From Candidatus Chryseobacterium colombiense (GTDB lineage: Bacteria > Bacteroidota > Bacteroidia > Flavobacteriales > Weeksellaceae), in contig CP119310.1 in assembly GCA_029203185.1 (NCBI GenBank), positions 2,294,001 through 2,358,000 on the forward strand: a DNA stretch of 64,000 nucleotides, in the 5' to 3' direction. The position numbers and the translations under genes are program-made. Below the pieces are notes generated by a model. It was given only the letters and a program-made list of their open reading frames with translations, had not been told where the DNA came from and did not search any database. Positions 18,036 to 26,528 of this stretch are shown one piece after another. The stretch's first letter is position 1. Each line of letters begins with the position of its first letter.

Positions 18036-19010
18036 TTAAGAATTCTCAAGAATATAAGAGAACATCAATGGTGCACAGATCGTTGCATCACTTTCAACGA
18101 TAAATTTCGGTGTTGTAATATCTAATTTACCCCAAGTAATTTTCTCGTTCGGAACCGCTCCTGAATATGATCCATAAGATGTTGTAGAGTCTGAAATCTG
18201 GCAGAAATAAGACCAGAACGGAATATCATGCATTTCCATATCCTGATACAACATCGGCACAACGCAGATCGGGAAATCTCCTGCAATACCTCCACCAATC
18301 TGGAAGAATCCAACTCCCTTTCCACCTGAATTTTTAGTATACCAATCAGCCAAATATGTCATGTATTCGATCCCTGATTTCATGGTTGTAGCCTTAAGCT
18401 CTCCTTTAATACAATAAGAAGCGAAGATGTTACCCATTGTAGAATCTTCCCATCCCGGAACTACGATCGGCAAATTTGCTTCTGCCGCAGCGATCATCCA
18501 AGAGTTTTCTCTAGGAATCTCATAATACTGCTCCAAAACTCCTGAAAGGATCATTTTGTACATGAATTCGTGCGGGAAATATCTTTCACCTTTTGCTTCA
18601 GCATCTTTCCATATCTCTACGATATGTTTCTGTAATCTTCTGAAAGCCTCTTCTTCAGGGATACAAGTATCTGTAACTCTGTTCAGACCTCTTTCCAAAA
18701 GATCCCACTCATCCTGAGCTGTCAAATCTCTATAGTGAGGAACTCTTTCATAATGAGAATGCGCTACAAGATTCATAAGGTCTTCTTCAAGGTTTGCCCC
18801 CGTACAAGAGATAAAATCTACTTTACCTTGACGGATCATTTCAGCAAGAATTTTCCCCAACTCGGCAGTAGACATTGCTCCAGCCAAAGTAATCATCATT
18901 TTTCCGCCATCCTTAAGGTGTGCAACATATCCTTTAGAAGCATCCACCAATGCTGCCGCATTAAAGTGAAGGTAATATTTTTCTATGAATTCAGTAATCG
19001 GTTTGCTCAT
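18036..19010 (-). CDS. Deoxyhypusine synthase family protein (bacterial)
   Basis: A 324-residue protein of the deoxyhypusine synthase fold. The catalytic Lys is kept in ITWGK (K295), in the context NEKITWGKL, and the NAD-binding region around ISCTGANLEEDL (67-78) is clear. In eukaryotes the enzyme moves an aminobutyl group from spermidine to eIF5A. Bacteria of this group have no eIF5A, so the homologue more likely makes homospermidine or another polyamine (inference). Monocistronic, with a perfect -7 box (TATCTTTGC) upstream. Confidence 0.85.
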   Translation of the reverse strand: MSKPITEFIEKYYLHFNAAALVDASKGYVAHLKDGGKMMITLAGAMSTAELGKILAEMIRQGKVDFISCTGANLEEDLMNLVAHSHYERVPHYRDLTAQDEWDLLERGLNRVTDTCIPEEEAFRRLQKHIVEIWKDAEAKGERYFPHEFMYKMILSGVLEQYYEIPRENSWMIAAAEANLPIVVPGWEDSTMGNIFASYCIKGELKATTMKSGIEYMTYLADWYTKNSGGKGVGFFQIGGGIAGDFPICVVPMLYQDMEMHDIPFWSYFCQISDSTTSYGSYSGAVPNEKITWGKLDITTPKFIVESDATICAPLMFSYILENS

Positions 19011-19023
19011 TTTTTTAATTTTT

Positions 19024-19032
19024 GCAAAGATA
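19024..19032 (-). promoter_or_regulatory. -7 promoter element of the deoxyhypusine synthase-like gene
   Basis: On the minus strand the site reads TATCTTTGC, a full match to TAnnTTTGC, 13 bp from the start codon. No clear -33 TTG was seen. Confidence 0.45.
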
Positions 19033-19076
19033 AGAATTTTGGGTTGTAAGATGGAAGCCGGAAGTTATAAGAATTC

Positions 19077-19469
19077 TTAAAACTTAAACCTTCTGTTTTC
19101 CTTTTTCTCCGAAAGCTTCTTTTTGGTATCTAATCTTTTCTGTTTCTTAGCTTTAGACGGTTTGGTGGCAATTCGTTTTTTAGGAATCCATAAAGATTTA
19201 TCAACGATTTCCAGTATCTTTTCAATCGCTTTATTTTTATTCATAAGCTGTGTCCTGCTCTCAGAAACCGTTAAGAATAAAAAACCATCCACATTGATTC
19301 TGTTTTTTAATTTATCCCGAATTAAATCTTTTTGTTCATCAGTAAAAAATTCAGATTCGTCTACCTTCCAAAGGACTGTAACAGAAGTCTCCACTTTGTT
19401 GACATTCTGACCTCCTGCTCCGCTGCTGCGGGAAGTTTTAAAACTGAGCTCTTTTGTGAAATCTTTCAT
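19077..19469 (-). CDS. arfB: Alternative ribosome-rescue factor ArfB (aminoacyl-tRNA hydrolase)
   Basis: A 130-residue release-factor-like protein. The GGQ motif (19-21, in SSGAGGQNVNKVET) places its peptidyl-tRNA hydrolysis centre near the N-terminus. There is no stop-codon recognition domain, and the C-terminal tail is very basic (KKRIATKPSKAKKQKR...), fitting the mRNA channel of stalled ribosomes. It releases nascent chains from non-stop complexes. It lies 30 bp upstream of nothing on its strand except the gap to the deoxyhypusine gene; menE ends 30 bp upstream on the same strand, so the two are probably co-transcribed. Confidence 0.93.
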   Translation of the reverse strand: MKDFTKELSFKTSRSSGAGGQNVNKVETSVTVLWKVDESEFFTDEQKDLIRDKLKNRINVDGFLFLTVSESRTQLMNKNKAIEKILEIVDKSLWIPKKRIATKPSKAKKQKRLDTKKKLSEKKENRRFKF

Positions 19470-19499
19470 TTTCTTTTTAATGGGCTATAAAGATAAACC

Positions 19500-20522
19500 T
19501 TAAAGCATATTTTTTAATTCAATTCTATTCACTTTTCCATTAGGAGTTCTCGGAATGTTTTCAATGAAAATTAATTCCTTAGGTTTATGAAAATTTTTCT
19601 CAAAAGAAATTTCCGAAATCTTTTCCAGCAAATTTGCTGACTTCACCCCTTCAATAACCAATATCAATTTTTGTCCTAAACTTTCATCATCAACGCCTAA
19701 AAAAACAGCCTCATTAGGAATTTCTTTTTTGACTAAAGCTTCCAATTGTTCAGGAAAAATCTTTGCTCCACCTGAATTAATGACATTATCCATTCGTCCT
19801 AAAAACCTGAACTGATTTCCATTCCTAATTTCAACTAAATCATTAGTTTGCAGCACCTCAGCATTTACTTTAGGAGCAAAAATTTTCAGGCAGCCTCTTT
19901 CGTCCTTTGAAATCTCAACATTTTCAAAAACTGTAAAATAATCTTCCGGATTCGGAGCTACCTGCTTGAGTCCTATATGAGAAAGCGTTTCAGACATTCC
20001 GTAAGTTTCAAATATTTTAGTAGAGGAATTTGAAAGCCTGAGCGTTTGAATAATTTTCGTTTTTAAAGTTTCTGAAACTGCAGCTCCTCCGATGATTAAA
20101 TTTTTAATCAAATGTAATTTATCCAAAGAATTCTCTACCTGAAGTGGAGTCATCGCACAAAAATCAATTGTATCATTCAGACTTTCAAGAGGCTTTGTAG
20201 AAGGATCAACAATGATTAATTTTAATTTTCTAATAATGGAACGAACAACCATCATTTTTCCAGAAATATATTCCACAGGCAAACAAATCAAAGAAGTGTC
20301 TCCTTCTTTCAATCCTAAAAAATTGCAAGTCATTTCTGCAGAATTAATCATTTTCTTTTTTTCAATATCAAAAACCTTTGGGACTCCTGTAGAACCGGAA
20401 GTCTGCACTTTTACCATTTCTGAATTTGAAAACCATTCTTCTAAGAAATTTTTAATTTTAATTTCAAATTCGGTTCCAAAATATAATTGATTAATATTGA
20501 GATTATTGAAGTCTATCAGCAT
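19500..20522 (-). CDS. menE: AMP-binding ligase, probable o-succinylbenzoate-CoA ligase (MenE-like)
   Basis: A 340-residue, short member of the adenylate-forming ligases. Visible motifs are TSGSTGVPK (41-49, P-loop), ETYGMSE (A5-like), the hinge region FRFLGRMDN, and the C-terminal catalytic Lys in PRTPNGK (K330). The short length with a trimmed N-terminus is what Flavobacteriia MenE shows; that enzyme activates o-succinylbenzoate in menaquinone synthesis. No other men gene lies in the window, so the specific substrate is inferred from family resemblance only. It is 30 bp upstream of arfB on the same strand. Confidence 0.75.
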   Translation of the reverse strand: MLIDFNNLNINQLYFGTEFEIKIKNFLEEWFSNSEMVKVQTSGSTGVPKVFDIEKKKMINSAEMTCNFLGLKEGDTSLICLPVEYISGKMMVVRSIIRKLKLIIVDPSTKPLESLNDTIDFCAMTPLQVENSLDKLHLIKNLIIGGAAVSETLKTKIIQTLRLSNSSTKIFETYGMSETLSHIGLKQVAPNPEDYFTVFENVEISKDERGCLKIFAPKVNAEVLQTNDLVEIRNGNQFRFLGRMDNVINSGGAKIFPEQLEALVKKEIPNEAVFLGVDDESLGQKLILVIEGVKSANLLEKISEISFEKNFHKPKELIFIENIPRTPNGKVNRIELKNML

Positions 20523-20574
20523 AATTAGCGGGAATAAAAAGTACAGTAAATTTAAAAAAAATTGTAAAAAGTTC

Positions 20575-20605
20575 TTGCATGTAATGAAAAAAGCTGTAAA
20601 TTTGC
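20575..20605 (+). promoter_or_regulatory. Promoter of tRNA-Gln
   Basis: TTG at 20575-20577 and TAAATTTGC at 20597-20605, with 19 bp between: a textbook Bacteroidota vegetative promoter. The tRNA starts 17 bp after the -7 box. Confidence 0.75.
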
Positions 20606-20622
20606 ACCACTAAAACAAACAG

Positions 20623-20693
20623 AGACTCATGGTGTAGCGGTAACACTACTGATTTTGGTTCAGTCATCTGGGGTTCGAATCCCTGTGAGTCTA
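20623..20693 (+). tRNA. tRNA-Gln (anticodon TTG)
   Basis: A complete cloverleaf of 71 nt. The acceptor arms AGACTCA (20623-20629) and TGAGTCT (20686-20692) pair fully. The D-arm holds GGTGTAGCGGTAAC; the anticodon stem ACTGA/TCAGT encloses the loop TTTTGGT with anticodon TTG, which reads CAA. The T-arm is GGGGTTCGAATCCC. The 3' CCA is not encoded. It has its own promoter and a strong terminator 2 bp downstream. Confidence 0.95.
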
Positions 20694-20695
20694 CG

Positions 20696-20730
20696 AAAAA
20701 CCATCCTTTTCAAGGATGGTTTTTTCTTTT
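20696..20730 (+). terminator. Terminator of tRNA-Gln
   Basis: A 13-bp perfect stem (AAAAACCATCCTT at 20696-20708 with 20712-20724) and a TTC loop, ending in a T-run. Confidence 0.9.
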
Positions 20731-20801
20731 GGTATTTATACAAAAAATGGGATTAAAAATATTATTCTTCAATCCCATATTCCTTCAAAAAACAAAATCA
20801 A

Positions 20802-22223
20802 TTAAGATTTCGGTTTATATATTTTATACATTAAAAACAAAAATGCCAGCCAGATCGGAATCAGAACCACCTGAATTTCCATGCCTGTAATACTCATTAA
20901 TACTAAAATAACTAATAAAAATGCCATGCAGATATAATTTGAAACAGGATAAAATATCGACGGAAATTTCAAATTAACACCTGCTTCCAGATTACCTTTT
21001 TTGAATTTTAAGTGAGTATAACAAATCATCAGCCAATTGATAATCAAAGTAGAAACCACCAAAGCCATCAGATATTCAAATGCTTTTTCAGGAATTAATT
21101 TATTAATGATAATACAAATTCCGGCGAAACACGATGACACAATAATCGCGTTGGTAGGAACACTACTTTTATTTAATTTAGTTAAAAACTTCGGTGCATT
21201 TCCCTGTTGAGCTAACCCGAAAAGCATTCGGCTGTTGCTGTAAACACTACTGTTATAAACGGATAAAGCTGCCGTCAATACAATTAAATTAAGAACATTT
21301 GCAATCAAAATATTGAACTGAATCACCTTTCCAAACAACGTAAATTCAAAACCATTCAGATTCTGGAAAACCATTACAAACGGGCTCGTTCCTTCCGTAA
21401 TTTCTCTCCATGGACTCAATGAAAATAAAATGATTAAAGCTCCCACATAAAAAATCAGAATTCTATAAATCACCTGATTGGTTGCTTTTGGAATTGTTTT
21501 CTCTGGATTTTTGGCTTCTGCTGCTGTAATTCCGATGAGTTCCAATCCTCCAAAAGAGAACATAATCATTGCCATCGCCGCAAACAATCCAGAATATCCT
21601 CCTTCAGTTTTATTGAATAATCCTTTCGGGAAAAATCCGCCATCGTTCCACAAATTAGAAACCGTCGCCTTCTCTCCTCCTGTTCCGCTGATCAGCAAAT
21701 AAATTCCAAAAACAATCATTGCAATAATTGCCACGACTTTTATAATGGAAAACCAAAATTCTGTTTCACCATAAACCTTTACTGAAGCCAGATTCAAAGC
21801 ATTAATCACAATAAAAAAGAACAAACTGGACACCCAAAGCGGAATATCAGGCCACCAAAAATGAATATAATGGCCGATCGCAGTGAGTTCCGCCATACTT
21901 ACCAAGATATAGAGAATCCAGTAATTCCATCCAGAAGCAAATCCTGGAAAATTACCCCAATATTTGTATGCAAAATAACTAAAGCTCCCTGAAACTGGTT
22001 CTTGTACCACCATTTCACCAAGTTGCCGCATGATAAAAAAAGCAATAATACCCGCCAAAGCATACCCTAAAATAACTGACGGTCCCGCCAATACGGCGGC
22101 CGGACCAATTCCTAAGAAAAGCCCTGTACCGATAGCCCCACCAAGGGCAATTAATTGAATATGGCGGTTAGTAAGTCCTCTAACCAGAGAATCTTTTTGT
22201 TCTCCTTTATTTTCGTTGTTCAT
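20802..22223 (-). CDS. Amino-acid permease (APC superfamily)
   Basis: A 473-residue membrane transporter with about 12 transmembrane helices. The opening NRHIQLIALGGAIGTGLFLG (residues about 17-36) is the signature of the amino-acid transporter (AAT) family, which includes the AroP, GabP, ProY and LysP permeases. These are proton-coupled uptake systems. The exact substrate is not clear by eye; GABA, proline or aromatic amino acids are possible. I chose the ATG at 22223 (MNNENKGEQ), because the extra 28 codons to 22307 are unlike the family. Confidence 0.88.
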   Translation of the reverse strand: MNNENKGEQKDSLVRGLTNRHIQLIALGGAIGTGLFLGIGPAAVLAGPSVILGYALAGIIAFFIMRQLGEMVVQEPVSGSFSYFAYKYWGNFPGFASGWNYWILYILVSMAELTAIGHYIHFWWPDIPLWVSSLFFFIVINALNLASVKVYGETEFWFSIIKVVAIIAMIVFGIYLLISGTGGEKATVSNLWNDGGFFPKGLFNKTEGGYSGLFAAMAMIMFSFGGLELIGITAAEAKNPEKTIPKATNQVIYRILIFYVGALIILFSLSPWREITEGTSPFVMVFQNLNGFEFTLFGKVIQFNILIANVLNLIVLTAALSVYNSSVYSNSRMLFGLAQQGNAPKFLTKLNKSSVPTNAIIVSSCFAGICIIINKLIPEKAFEYLMALVVSTLIINWLMICYTHLKFKKGNLEAGVNLKFPSIFYPVSNYICMAFLLVILVLMSITGMEIQVVLIPIWLAFLFLMYKIYKPKS

Positions 22224-22404
22224 AATGAAAAATATGAGCCTAAATATATAAAAACTTTCTCTCGGGGCTAGTCTACGAGACTCATAAAATGATAACAGTT
22301 GCACCATATAATTTTGATTTAATCATAAATCAACAAAAGAAATTAAACTTAATATTCGATTCATACTTGATTAATCCCAATATCCCAACCTTAAAAAAAT
22401 TTAC

Positions 22405-22530
22405 AATGAAAAAAAATTCTTTCTCTGGCATTAGCAGCGATTAGGGAAAGCACAGAACAATACTAATCATTCTAAAAAAGGCGGATTATTTATTCTGAAT
22501 TACCGACCAAATAATAACTTCAACATAAAA
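22405..22530 (+). pseudogene. Remnant of a small secreted-protein gene
   Basis: From the ATG at 22405 the frame stops after 12 codons. One base removed from the run of eight A's would open a typical signal-peptide start (MKK-ILSLALAAI), which then ends in TAA near 22466. A further open stretch reads HSKKGGLFILNYRPNNNF and runs toward the hairpin at 22535. Together they look like a decayed gene for a small exported protein, with its terminator still intact. The rest of the 363-bp gap (22224-22586) shows nothing else. Confidence 0.3.
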
Positions 22531-22534
22531 AATG

Positions 22535-22570
22535 AAAGGCTGTCTTGTTTTAAGACAGCCTTTTTATTTT
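22535..22570. terminator. Hairpin terminator
   Basis: AAAGGCTGTCTT at 22535-22546 pairs exactly with 22552-22563, followed by TTATTTTTT on the plus strand. It also lies just downstream of the minus-strand XRE gene and may end that message too. Confidence 0.75.
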
Positions 22571-22586
22571 TTCATTTACTAAAAAC

Positions 22587-22880
22587 CTATAAATAATCCT
22601 TAGGAATAGCGATATTATTTTTTTTCATGTACTCTACAAGATCATGAAATTTATTTTCGTATTCATCATTTCCGCATTTATGAGAAATACTACAGATATC
22701 CGAAGGTTTAATTTCTAAAATATCGGAAATTTTAGTCAGAATTTCAAAGTTGATCTTTACCTTAGCATTCTCAATATCCGAATATGCTTTTTGAGAAATT
22801 CCCATCTCAAAAGCCATATATTCCTGAGTAAAATCCTTACTTCTTCTTATTTTTCTAATATTTTGTCCACATATCTTCAT
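22587..22880 (-). CDS. XRE-family helix-turn-helix regulator
   Basis: A 97-residue protein. The helix-turn-helix spans about residues 6-58 (IRKIRRSKDFTQEYMAFEMG...AYSDIENAKVKI) in the classic Cro/CI layout. The C-terminal 35 residues (SHKCGNDEYENKFHDLVEYM) form a short predicted helix, perhaps for dimerisation. It is divergent from ccoNO with 181 bp between the starts, so it might regulate the oxidase genes; nothing in the sequence proves that. Confidence 0.85.
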   Translation of the reverse strand: MKICGQNIRKIRRSKDFTQEYMAFEMGISQKAYSDIENAKVKINFEILTKISDILEIKPSDICSISHKCGNDEYENKFHDLVEYMKKNNIAIPKDYL

Positions 22881-23061
22881 CGTGTCTGTTTTAGTAGTTT
22901 TCGGTATATTTTAGAAGTATATCTATTAGACTTACACAAAGTTAGTAAATACCTTTGTCAAAACATTATTACGCTACATGATATTTAAGACCTAAGCTGA
23001 AAATTTGCTCAAAAGCTTCTGTTTTAAAGGAAATATCACCTCAGTACAACACATAGGAATT

Positions 23062-25341
23062 ATGGAGACGCAAAAATTTAATTATGACAATACTATTGTC
23101 AGAGCATTCCTCTATGCTACCATTGCATTCGGTTTAGTCGGGTTCTTACTCGGGCTTACCGCTGCACTGATGCTTTTTTATCCTGAACTTCCGGAATTTT
23201 TATTCGGAACAGATGACACCACCATTAAAAGTTTGGCATCTGGAAACATTCAGGGACTGATTAATACACAAGGAGCTCTAGGCTTCGGAAGGATCAGAAT
23301 GTTGCATACGAGCGCTGTCATTTTTGCTTTCGTCTGTAATTCCTTTTTCTGTGGCGCTTATTACAGCATGCAAAGATTGCTTAAAACAAGAATGTACAGT
23401 GACACCTTATCGTGGATCCATTTCTGGACATGGCAGATCATGATTATCAGCGTAGTCATCACTTTTCTAATGGGAATCAACACCTCTAAAGAATATGCGG
23501 AACACGAATGGCCAATTGATATATTAATTACAGTTTCATGGGTTGTTTTCGGGATCAATATGTTCGGAACAATCGCCAAAAGGAGAGTAAGACATTTATA
23601 TGTTGCCATCTGGTTTTTCATTGGAACCTGGATCGCCGTAGCCATGCTTCATATTTTCAATAATCTTGAAGTGCCATTATCTTTTACAAGCTGGAAATCC
23701 TATTCAATCTATGCAGGAGCAAAAGATGCTTTGGTTCAGTGGTGGTATGGTCACAATGCCGTAGCTTTCGTATTGACGACTCCGGTTTTGGGATTGATGT
23801 ATTATTTCTTACCCAAAGCGGCGGACAGACCGGTTTTCTCTTATAAATTGTCAATTATTCACTTCTGGTCACTGATCTTCGTTTACCTTTGGGCAGGACC
23901 TCACCATTTGCAATATACTGCGCTTCCGGCATGGGCACAAGCAGTGGGAACAGGTTTCTCAATTATGCTGATTGCACCATCCTGGGGAGGAATGCTAAAC
24001 GGACTTTTAACTCTAAGAGGAGCATGGGATAAAGTAAGAGAAAATCCTATTTTAAAATTCTTCGTAGTAGCTGTTACCTGCTATGGTATGGCAACATTTG
24101 AAGGACCGCTTTTAGCAACCAAATCTTTAAATAAAATCGGACATTACACCGACTGGGTAATTGGCCACGTACACATTGGGGCATTAGGGTGGAATGGCTT
24201 CATGGCTTTCGGAATCATCTATTATCTGATTCCTGTAATGTGGAGAACCCAACTATGGTCTAAGAAACTGGCTAACTGGCATTTCTGGTTAGGGACTTTA
24301 GGAATTATTTTCTACGCAGTTCCCATGTATATTTCAGGATTTACTCAAGGATTGATGTGGAAACAATTTAACCCGGACGGAACGTTGTTGTGGAAAAACT
24401 GGCTGGATACCGTTACTGCAATCATCCCTTACTACAAAATGAGATTTTTGGGTGGTTTATTTTATATTTCAGGAGCGATCTTAATGGTTGTAAACGTTAT
24501 TGCTACTGTAAGAAAAGGATCATTCCAGAGAGAAGTTCCTGCAGAAGCTCCTGCATTGGCCAATATCGGAAGTACAAGAAAAGAAGGCGAAGGAATTCAT
24601 TTATGGCTGGAAAGAACCCCGAAATTATTATCGATATTAGCATTCATCACTATTGCTATCGGTGGTTTAGTAGAAATTATCCCGACATTAACTTTAAAAC
24701 AAAGTGTCCCGACCATTACCGCAGTAAAACCCTATTCTCCCTTAGAACTGGAAGGAAGAGACCTATATATCAGAGAAGGATGTAACGCTTGCCATTCTCA
24801 GATGATAAGACCTTTCAGAGATGAAATCGTAAGATTTGAAGGGAAAAACGGACAGTATTCCAAAGCCGGAGAGTTTATCTATGACCGACCTTTCCTTTGG
24901 GGATCAAAAAGAACAGGACCTGATTTACACCGAGAAGGAGGCAGAAATCCTGATTCATGGCATTTTAAACATATGTATAACCCAAGAATTACCTCAGCAG
25001 GTTCTATCATGCCACGTTTTCCTTGGTTAATTACAAACAAATTAGACAAAACACAAATGGTGGACAAAATGAAATTGATGAAAAATTATTTCGATGTTCC
25101 TTATACAAAAGCAGAAATAGATTCAGCCAATCAATGGGCGAATAATCAGGCGGCAGGAATTGTAAAAAGAATTTATTCCGAAGCTACCGATGTGAAAGAA
25201 CAGATTGAAAAAGACCGAGTTGCAAAAGGAGCAACGTTTGTTCCGCTTGAACAAAGAGAAATCGTTGCAATGATTGCGTATCTCCAAAGATTAGGAACCG
25301 ATATCAAAACAACTCAGATTCAAACCGCAAGTGCAGAATAA
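23062..25341 (+). CDS. ccoNO: cbb3-type cytochrome c oxidase, fused subunits I and II (CcoN-CcoO)
   Basis: A 759-residue fusion. Residues 1-about 500 are CcoN, the heme-copper oxidase core with 12 or more helices: H82 (RMLHTSA) is a heme b ligand, the His of YGHNAV and the pair in GPHHLQ bind CuB, and HVHIGALGWNG carries the high-spin heme ligand region. A linker leads into CcoO, with one heme c site CNACH (574-578) followed by SQMIRPF. The complex reduces oxygen at low tension and pumps protons. I chose the ATG at 23062 (METQKF); the upstream ORF extension to 23005 is unlike the family. Confidence 0.95.
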   Translation: METQKFNYDNTIVRAFLYATIAFGLVGFLLGLTAALMLFYPELPEFLFGTDDTTIKSLASGNIQGLINTQGALGFGRIRMLHTSAVIFAFVCNSFFCGAYYSMQRLLKTRMYSDTLSWIHFWTWQIMIISVVITFLMGINTSKEYAEHEWPIDILITVSWVVFGINMFGTIAKRRVRHLYVAIWFFIGTWIAVAMLHIFNNLEVPLSFTSWKSYSIYAGAKDALVQWWYGHNAVAFVLTTPVLGLMYYFLPKAADRPVFSYKLSIIHFWSLIFVYLWAGPHHLQYTALPAWAQAVGTGFSIMLIAPSWGGMLNGLLTLRGAWDKVRENPILKFFVVAVTCYGMATFEGPLLATKSLNKIGHYTDWVIGHVHIGALGWNGFMAFGIIYYLIPVMWRTQLWSKKLANWHFWLGTLGIIFYAVPMYISGFTQGLMWKQFNPDGTLLWKNWLDTVTAIIPYYKMRFLGGLFYISGAILMVVNVIATVRKGSFQREVPAEAPALANIGSTRKEGEGIHLWLERTPKLLSILAFITIAIGGLVEIIPTLTLKQSVPTITAVKPYSPLELEGRDLYIREGCNACHSQMIRPFRDEIVRFEGKNGQYSKAGEFIYDRPFLWGSKRTGPDLHREGGRNPDSWHFKHMYNPRITSAGSIMPRFPWLITNKLDKTQMVDKMKLMKNYFDVPYTKAEIDSANQWANNQAAGIVKRIYSEATDVKEQIEKDRVAKGATFVPLEQREIVAMIAYLQRLGTDIKTTQIQTASAE

Positions 25342-25357
25342 TTTAAATTGAATTACA

Positions 25358-26245
25358 ATGAAAACAAGAACTCCAATTTCCATATACATCCTTGTCACAC
25401 TAGGTTTGACGATCATGGCGTTCGAAATGTTCGCGCACGATTCAGGATACTTTTCTTCACCTTTTTTCTGGGGACTAATACTGATCGCAATCATTCTTCT
25501 TTTGATTATGAATTCAATTGGGGATTTAATTGAAAATCAGAATTTCACCAAATTATCTGCAGAAGAAAAAGCCGAATATTTAAAAGATAAAAACACACCT
25601 TATTTTCAGAAACTTTGGAATTCAGCTTTCAAAAAACAGTCTGCTACCGAAGAAAAAGATATTCTTATCGATCATGGCTTCGATGGAATTACTGAGCTTG
25701 ACAACTCGCTTCCCAAATGGTGGATCGGTCTGTTTTATTTTGGGTGCATTTTCTGTGCAGTATATCTTACAGCCTTTGCTTTTACAGATTATGCACATCC
25801 CGAAGCAGAATTGAACCATGAAACAAAAAAAATGCTTGCTTCCATTGAAGAGTTTGAAAAAAATGCTCCACAGGTAACTCTTGAAACGGCAAAATATAGT
25901 GCAGACAACATTACAGAAGGTCAGGAATTATTTAAAACCAACTGCGTTACTTGCCACGGTGATAACGGGAAAGGAGGAATTGGCCCTAATTTAACCGATA
26001 CTCATTGGATCAACGTAAAACAAAAGAGTTTATTCAAAAATGTGATCTGGATGCTTGAAAACGGATCGCCCAACAATCCTACCATGAGACCGTTCATCAA
26101 AGAAGGAACAATCACAGGAAGAGACGCCGAAAAAATTGCAGCTTATGTTTATCATATCAATCAGGAAACCGCTCCTATAACTCCTGCTCAAGGAGGTGCC
26201 GCACCACAAGGTGAAGAAGTAAAATGGGAAAACGGAAATGAATAA
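25358..26245 (+). CDS. ccoP: cbb3-type cytochrome c oxidase subunit III (CcoP)
   Basis: A 295-residue membrane-bound cytochrome c. Two N-terminal helices (ISIYILVTLGLTIMAF and FWGLILIAIILLLIM) precede the FixP-like helix WWIGLFYFGCIFCAVYL (about 121-137). One heme c site, CVTCH (196-200), follows in the periplasmic domain, with downstream Met in TMRPF as likely sixth ligand. Proteobacterial CcoP has two heme sites; this has one. It starts 17 bp after ccoNO, so the two are an operon. No separate ccoQ, ccoG, ccoH, ccoI or ccoS gene is nearby. Confidence 0.92.
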   Translation: MKTRTPISIYILVTLGLTIMAFEMFAHDSGYFSSPFFWGLILIAIILLLIMNSIGDLIENQNFTKLSAEEKAEYLKDKNTPYFQKLWNSAFKKQSATEEKDILIDHGFDGITELDNSLPKWWIGLFYFGCIFCAVYLTAFAFTDYAHPEAELNHETKKMLASIEEFEKNAPQVTLETAKYSADNITEGQELFKTNCVTCHGDNGKGGIGPNLTDTHWINVKQKSLFKNVIWMLENGSPNNPTMRPFIKEGTITGRDAEKIAAYVYHINQETAPITPAQGGAAPQGEEVKWENGNE

Positions 26246-26272
26246 ATTTTTATCTCAACATACAAACCCAAT

Positions 26273-26352
26273 GCCCCCTTTGAATAACTAAACTAACATT
26301 TGAAATTTCATTTTTGCTAACCTTTTCACCATAAAAAATGATAAAAGGGGGC
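26273..26352. repeat. Long-range inverted repeat downstream of ccoP
   Basis: GCCCCCTTT at 26273-26281 pairs with AAAGGGGGC at 26344-26352, with 62 bases between; a TTTT follows. It could be a large-loop terminator for ccoNOP. Confidence 0.4.
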
Positions 26353-26364
26353 TTTTAAAAAACA

Positions 26365-26456
26365 AAAAATCCGCACCTTGGCTGTCTTCATCAACTAATT
26401 CACTTGACGACAACTAAACTTAAATTCCATAAATGGACAGTCAAGGCAGGATTTTT
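26365..26456. repeat. Imperfect long hairpin upstream of tamB
   Basis: The left arm (26365-26386, ending CCTTGGCTGTC) pairs with the right arm (26436-26456, starting GACAGTCAAGG and ending in ATTTTT), about 18 pairs with small bulges, around a 49-base loop. The stem ends in five T's on the plus strand. It may be a terminator, an attenuator or a small structured RNA. Confidence 0.45.
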
Positions 26457-26503
26457 GTATTCACAAAGAGTATCACCGCAGATAGATAATAAATTCGTAT
26501 TAT

Positions 26504-26511
26504 TATATTTG
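26504..26511 (+). promoter_or_regulatory. Candidate -7 element for the tamB operon
   Basis: TATATTTG matches TAnnTTTG, 17 bp before the TTG start of tamB. A -33 TTG is not evident. Confidence 0.35.
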
Positions 26512-26528
26512 TCTAAAACGAATCACTC

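Noticed and set aside
24390..24785. 131-codon plus-strand ORF inside ccoNO
   Set aside because: It is an alternative frame of the CcoN-CcoO linker region; the main frame has all heme and copper ligands.
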